A stretch of DNA of 64,000 nt, taken from Nymphaea colorata. Its lineage: Eukaryota; Streptophyta; Magnoliopsida; Nymphaeales; Nymphaeaceae. A program made the position numbers and the translations under genes. Shown here one piece after another: positions 60,509 through 64,000 of this stretch. Position 1 is the stretch's first letter, and every line of letters begins with the position of its first letter. The notes under the pieces are model-generated. The model had not been told where the DNA came from. It searched no databases and saw only the letters and a list, made by a program, of their open reading frames with translations. The stretch is from NCBI RefSeq assembly GCF_008831285.2, contig NC_045139.1, positions 16,970,354 through 17,034,353 of the forward strand. Reading direction: 5' to 3'.

Positions 60509-62894
60509 TTATTCCTCGACCCTGTAGATGACCACAAAGCACGGTAGAATGGCCTTAGGGTTGAAGACATAAAGCTCATCCAGGTTCGAGTACACTCCGG
60601 CCATGCCCGCCACCGAGTCGTATCGTTCTCCGACCGATTCGCCGCCCCACTCTTCCTGCTCCTCCTCATTGTCCTCCGCGTCCGCCACCTTGCTGGACCC
60701 GCCCATTCGCACCTTCCCAGCAATGACCCGGCAGACCAACATTGCCCTCCTCCCCCGAGACGCCGCCTTCTCCTCCTCCGTCGCCGACATGCAGTCGTGT
60801 GCCCGGCCGCTGGTGGCGGTGGTGCAGAGACCCCGGCCGTCATCCATCTTATGGCCGAAACCGTTTCGGATCGTGGAACACACCCCACATAAGAGACCCG
60901 CACCACAGAGGCTCGTGGATCCCCGGGTTCCGATGGAGCAGGCAAAGGTCGTGCAGTAGAACCGGAGCAGCTCGTTCCCGTCGGCCACGCACCGCGGGTT
61001 CCGGCGACTCGCCCTGGATTTGACGGATTCCCGGTAGCTCTCAAACCGGGCGATGGTTCTCTGTGTGTTCCGGACCTTCAGGATCCGGTCCACATGGCAG
61101 ACCGGGCTCTTCTTCTTCAACCAGCTTGACTGGAAGATGATTTCCACAATGTTGCGACCCGAGTCGTCGGGGCCCAGCTCCGAGACTGCCAAATGAAATT
61201 TCACTAATGCCCTCAGATATCTTCACTTACTCTTTTTCATGCCTTTCCTCTTTTTAAGATTCACAAAAACGGGGCTACTTTAACAAATTATGTTACTGAA
61301 TTTTTCTTTTTTAAAATTACCGCAACATTTTACTTTTGTGAGGTGCCTTCCCCATCTTACAAATAAGGCATCTAGGGATGTTGAAGGGCAAAGTGTCTTT
61401 AAAGATTTGGTTTTTACTTTCACTTATGAACCAAATCATTGACTCGAATGCAACAATAGTTAAAATAACAGATATATTTAACTAATTTCAAGTTTTAAGA
61501 ATTAAAATAAGAGCCACATTTAACAACTCTTAGGTTTAAAACAATTAAAATGTCAGCAAGAAACACGGCACACGTGAACGAAGAAACATTTGAAAGCAAG
61601 TTCTTTTTCGAGATTAATTAATATTGAGTAACAGCTAAAAAGTAACTTAGATTTGCTGTATTTGTAACGAAATTTGAAACTTTTAAAGGGAATTACTAGG
61701 GCCTCATTTATTATTGCAGAGCGAAGATCACATGGTTGATCTGAAAGACAAAAATATTGCACTAAGATTTGGTTTCTATGTTGAGTAAGATGGAGTAGAG
61801 GAGAAAGGGCTGAGGGACATTAATATAAAAGAAAATCTTAAATTTGAAGAGCACCAATACGCAACAAAGCAAATTAGATGGAGGAACCAATATGTAAATC
61901 AAATAAATTATGTGAGACATTGTGGGCAACTGCCCACACAAGCCAGGTCCATCGCCGCTAAGATGAATGTCGGCAAACAGAAACATTAATACTCTAAAAA
62001 CCCAAAAAAAAAAATAAAAGTTTATATAATACAATGTTCAATAACATAATTAGATAAAAGCTTCCTCCTTGAGTAATTTTAATTAGATAAAAGCTTCCTC
62101 CTTTTGTAATTGTAAATCTTAACTTTCCGACGCAATAATGCAAACATTTGCAGACTTGTAAAGAAATTTTGAAGAGAGAGAGGGAGAGGTGATGGATGAT
62201 TACCAGCATGGCGGACGGCCTGGTGGGCTTCGAGGCTGTCGGGCCTGAGGAAAACCTCGCCGCAGTCAGGACAGGAGCAGATGGACGGCCGGGAGATGGG
62301 GCAGCGGCTAGGATCGACGACCAGTCGGCACTCGTAGCAGCCGGAGAGCCTCCTCAGGGGCAATCCCCTCGGGGCCGACGACGCCGTCGACGACAGCGAA
62401 GAATGCCCCTTGGCCGGGTTGACGAGCGGCGTGAACTCGTGGTGGCCGGAGACGCTGGTCTCCGGGGAGGAGTCCGACCGGTGGACGACGCGCGTCCCGG
62501 CGTGGTCTACGACGTCGGCAAGGGCGCAGAGCGAGGAGCAGGAGGCGAGCTTGGCGTAGCTGTACTTGGAGGAGGCGGCGGCGGCGACGACGGCTGCTGC
62601 GGGGTAGGCGCGGGTCCTCCTGGCGGTGGGGTCGTGGACGTGGGCTTGCTCGATGTGCTTGCAGGTGAGGAGGTTCTTGAAGAGCTCCCAGGAGGACGGC
62701 TTGTGGGGCGGTGGCGGCGGTGGTGGTTGTTGTTTCCTTCTTCGCTTGGAATTGGAGTGGTGGTGGTGGTTGTGGTGATGGTGGCGGTGGCGGTGGTGGG
62801 AAGGAGTGGCGGTGGGACTGGCTACGAGGAAAGTGGAGAGAAGGATGAGGGAGAAGGAAAGTAACAGTCTCAATAGCGACGACGATCCTCTCAT
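60509..62894 (-). CDS. C2H2-like zinc-finger protein with PARP-like C-terminal region
   Basis: Two coding exons, 62204-62894 and 60509-61185, joined in phase at GT..AG, give 455 residues. Order: a hydrophobic N-terminus (LLRLLLSFSLILLSTFLVA, about residues 7-25) that looks like a signal peptide or anchor, a His-rich stretch (33-46), seven prolines (57-63), a conserved SSWELFKNLLTCKHIEQAH block, then a C2H2 finger with Cys208, Cys211, His224 and His229 (CPDCGEVF..AHQAVRH). The second exon, starting VSELGPDDSGRNIVEIIFQS, is the most conserved part. Its ending (NLDELYVFNPKAILPCFVVIY) and the middle CSTIRNGF and GRGLCTTATSGRAHDC resemble the strands of a PARP-type ADP-ribosyltransferase, but the usual catalytic His and Tyr positions appear replaced. 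I recall one Arabidopsis relative, At1g75710, as a C2H2-like protein of similar size. Function is unknown. Confidence 0.88.
61905..61970 (-). repeat. Interspersed repeat family 1, fragment D, in the C2H2 gene intron
   Basis: On the minus strand it reads GGCTTGTGTGGGCAGTTGCC and then CACAATGTC, with an adjacent TTAGCGGCGATGG edge. Only the core of the family remains. Confidence 0.5.
62048..62113. repeat. Two-copy tandem duplication, period 33 bp, in the C2H2 gene intron
   Basis: AATTAGATAAAAGCTTCCTC and the following CTT occur twice, starting at 62048 and 62081, with almost no divergence. This makes it a recent duplication. Confidence 0.9.
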
Positions 62895-63025
62895 TGTCGG
62901 AGAGAGAGAGATAGACGACGATGATGCTTTTTCAGAGAGGATGGAGCTTTTTGAGATCGCCGAGTATTTTCAGATGACCACGGCCGGAGAGAGAGAGAGT
63001 TACTTTTGCAAAGTTGGGGCGAAGC

Positions 63026-63034
63026 TTATATATA
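63026..63034 (-). promoter_or_regulatory. TATA box of the C2H2 gene
   Basis: Reads TATATATAA on the minus strand, about 130 bp upstream of the start codon at 62894. The leader between them is rich in GA/CT. Confidence 0.65.

Positions 63035-64000
<966 letters not shown>

Noticed and set aside
62196-62864. 222-residue Gly/Val-rich open frame on the plus strand
   Set aside because: Antisense to exon 1 of the C2H2 gene, which has the conserved finger and the TATA box. The Gly/Val runs mirror His and Pro codons.

Overview
This window is nuclear DNA of a flowering plant. Its genes have many introns with GT..AG borders. The gene content is plant-specific (GASA peptide, WEB-family protein, X-intrinsic aquaporin), and the AT-rich intergenic DNA is full of TA, GA and CT microsatellites and small interspersed repeats. 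The XIP-type aquaporin argues against grasses and other monocots and against Brassicaceae, which are known to have lost that subfamily. I cannot name the species.

Layout. A small GASA/Snakin peptide gene (934-1616, minus) is followed by about 4 kb of non-coding DNA. One very large gene then fills 5878-33291 on the minus strand. I could assemble it exon by exon into 36 coding exons encoding about 3,844 residues: the TRA1/TRRAP pseudokinase scaffold of the SAGA and NuA4 histone acetyltransferase complexes. Head to head with it, after a 1.5 kb shared upstream region, lies the AP-2 clathrin adaptor sigma subunit (34806-38810, plus; 6 exons, 142 residues). Next come a WEB-family coiled-coil protein (42562-44798, plus; 2 exons), a small 124-residue plant protein (48912-49286, plus), an XIP aquaporin (51160-54430, minus; 3 exons, one of 64 bp), and a C2H2 zinc-finger protein whose C-terminal half looks like a degenerate PARP-type ADP-ribosyltransferase fold (60509-62894, minus; 2 exons).

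The genes do not form a pathway. The order GASA - TRA1 - WEB - C2H2 protein resembles, from memory, two Arabidopsis regions (around At1g75710-At1g75750 and At2g17930-At2g17940), so the window probably preserves an old block of gene order. The remaining space holds at least four families of short interspersed repeats or MITE-like elements, several two- to three-copy tandem duplications of 33-75 bp in introns and intergenic DNA, and many microsatellites, several with a TA run directly abutting a GA/CT run. I saw no rRNA, confident tRNA, CRISPR, operon or viral structure, and no clearly new biological system. The most unusual items are the zinc-finger/PARP-like protein, the repeat families and the conserved gene order.
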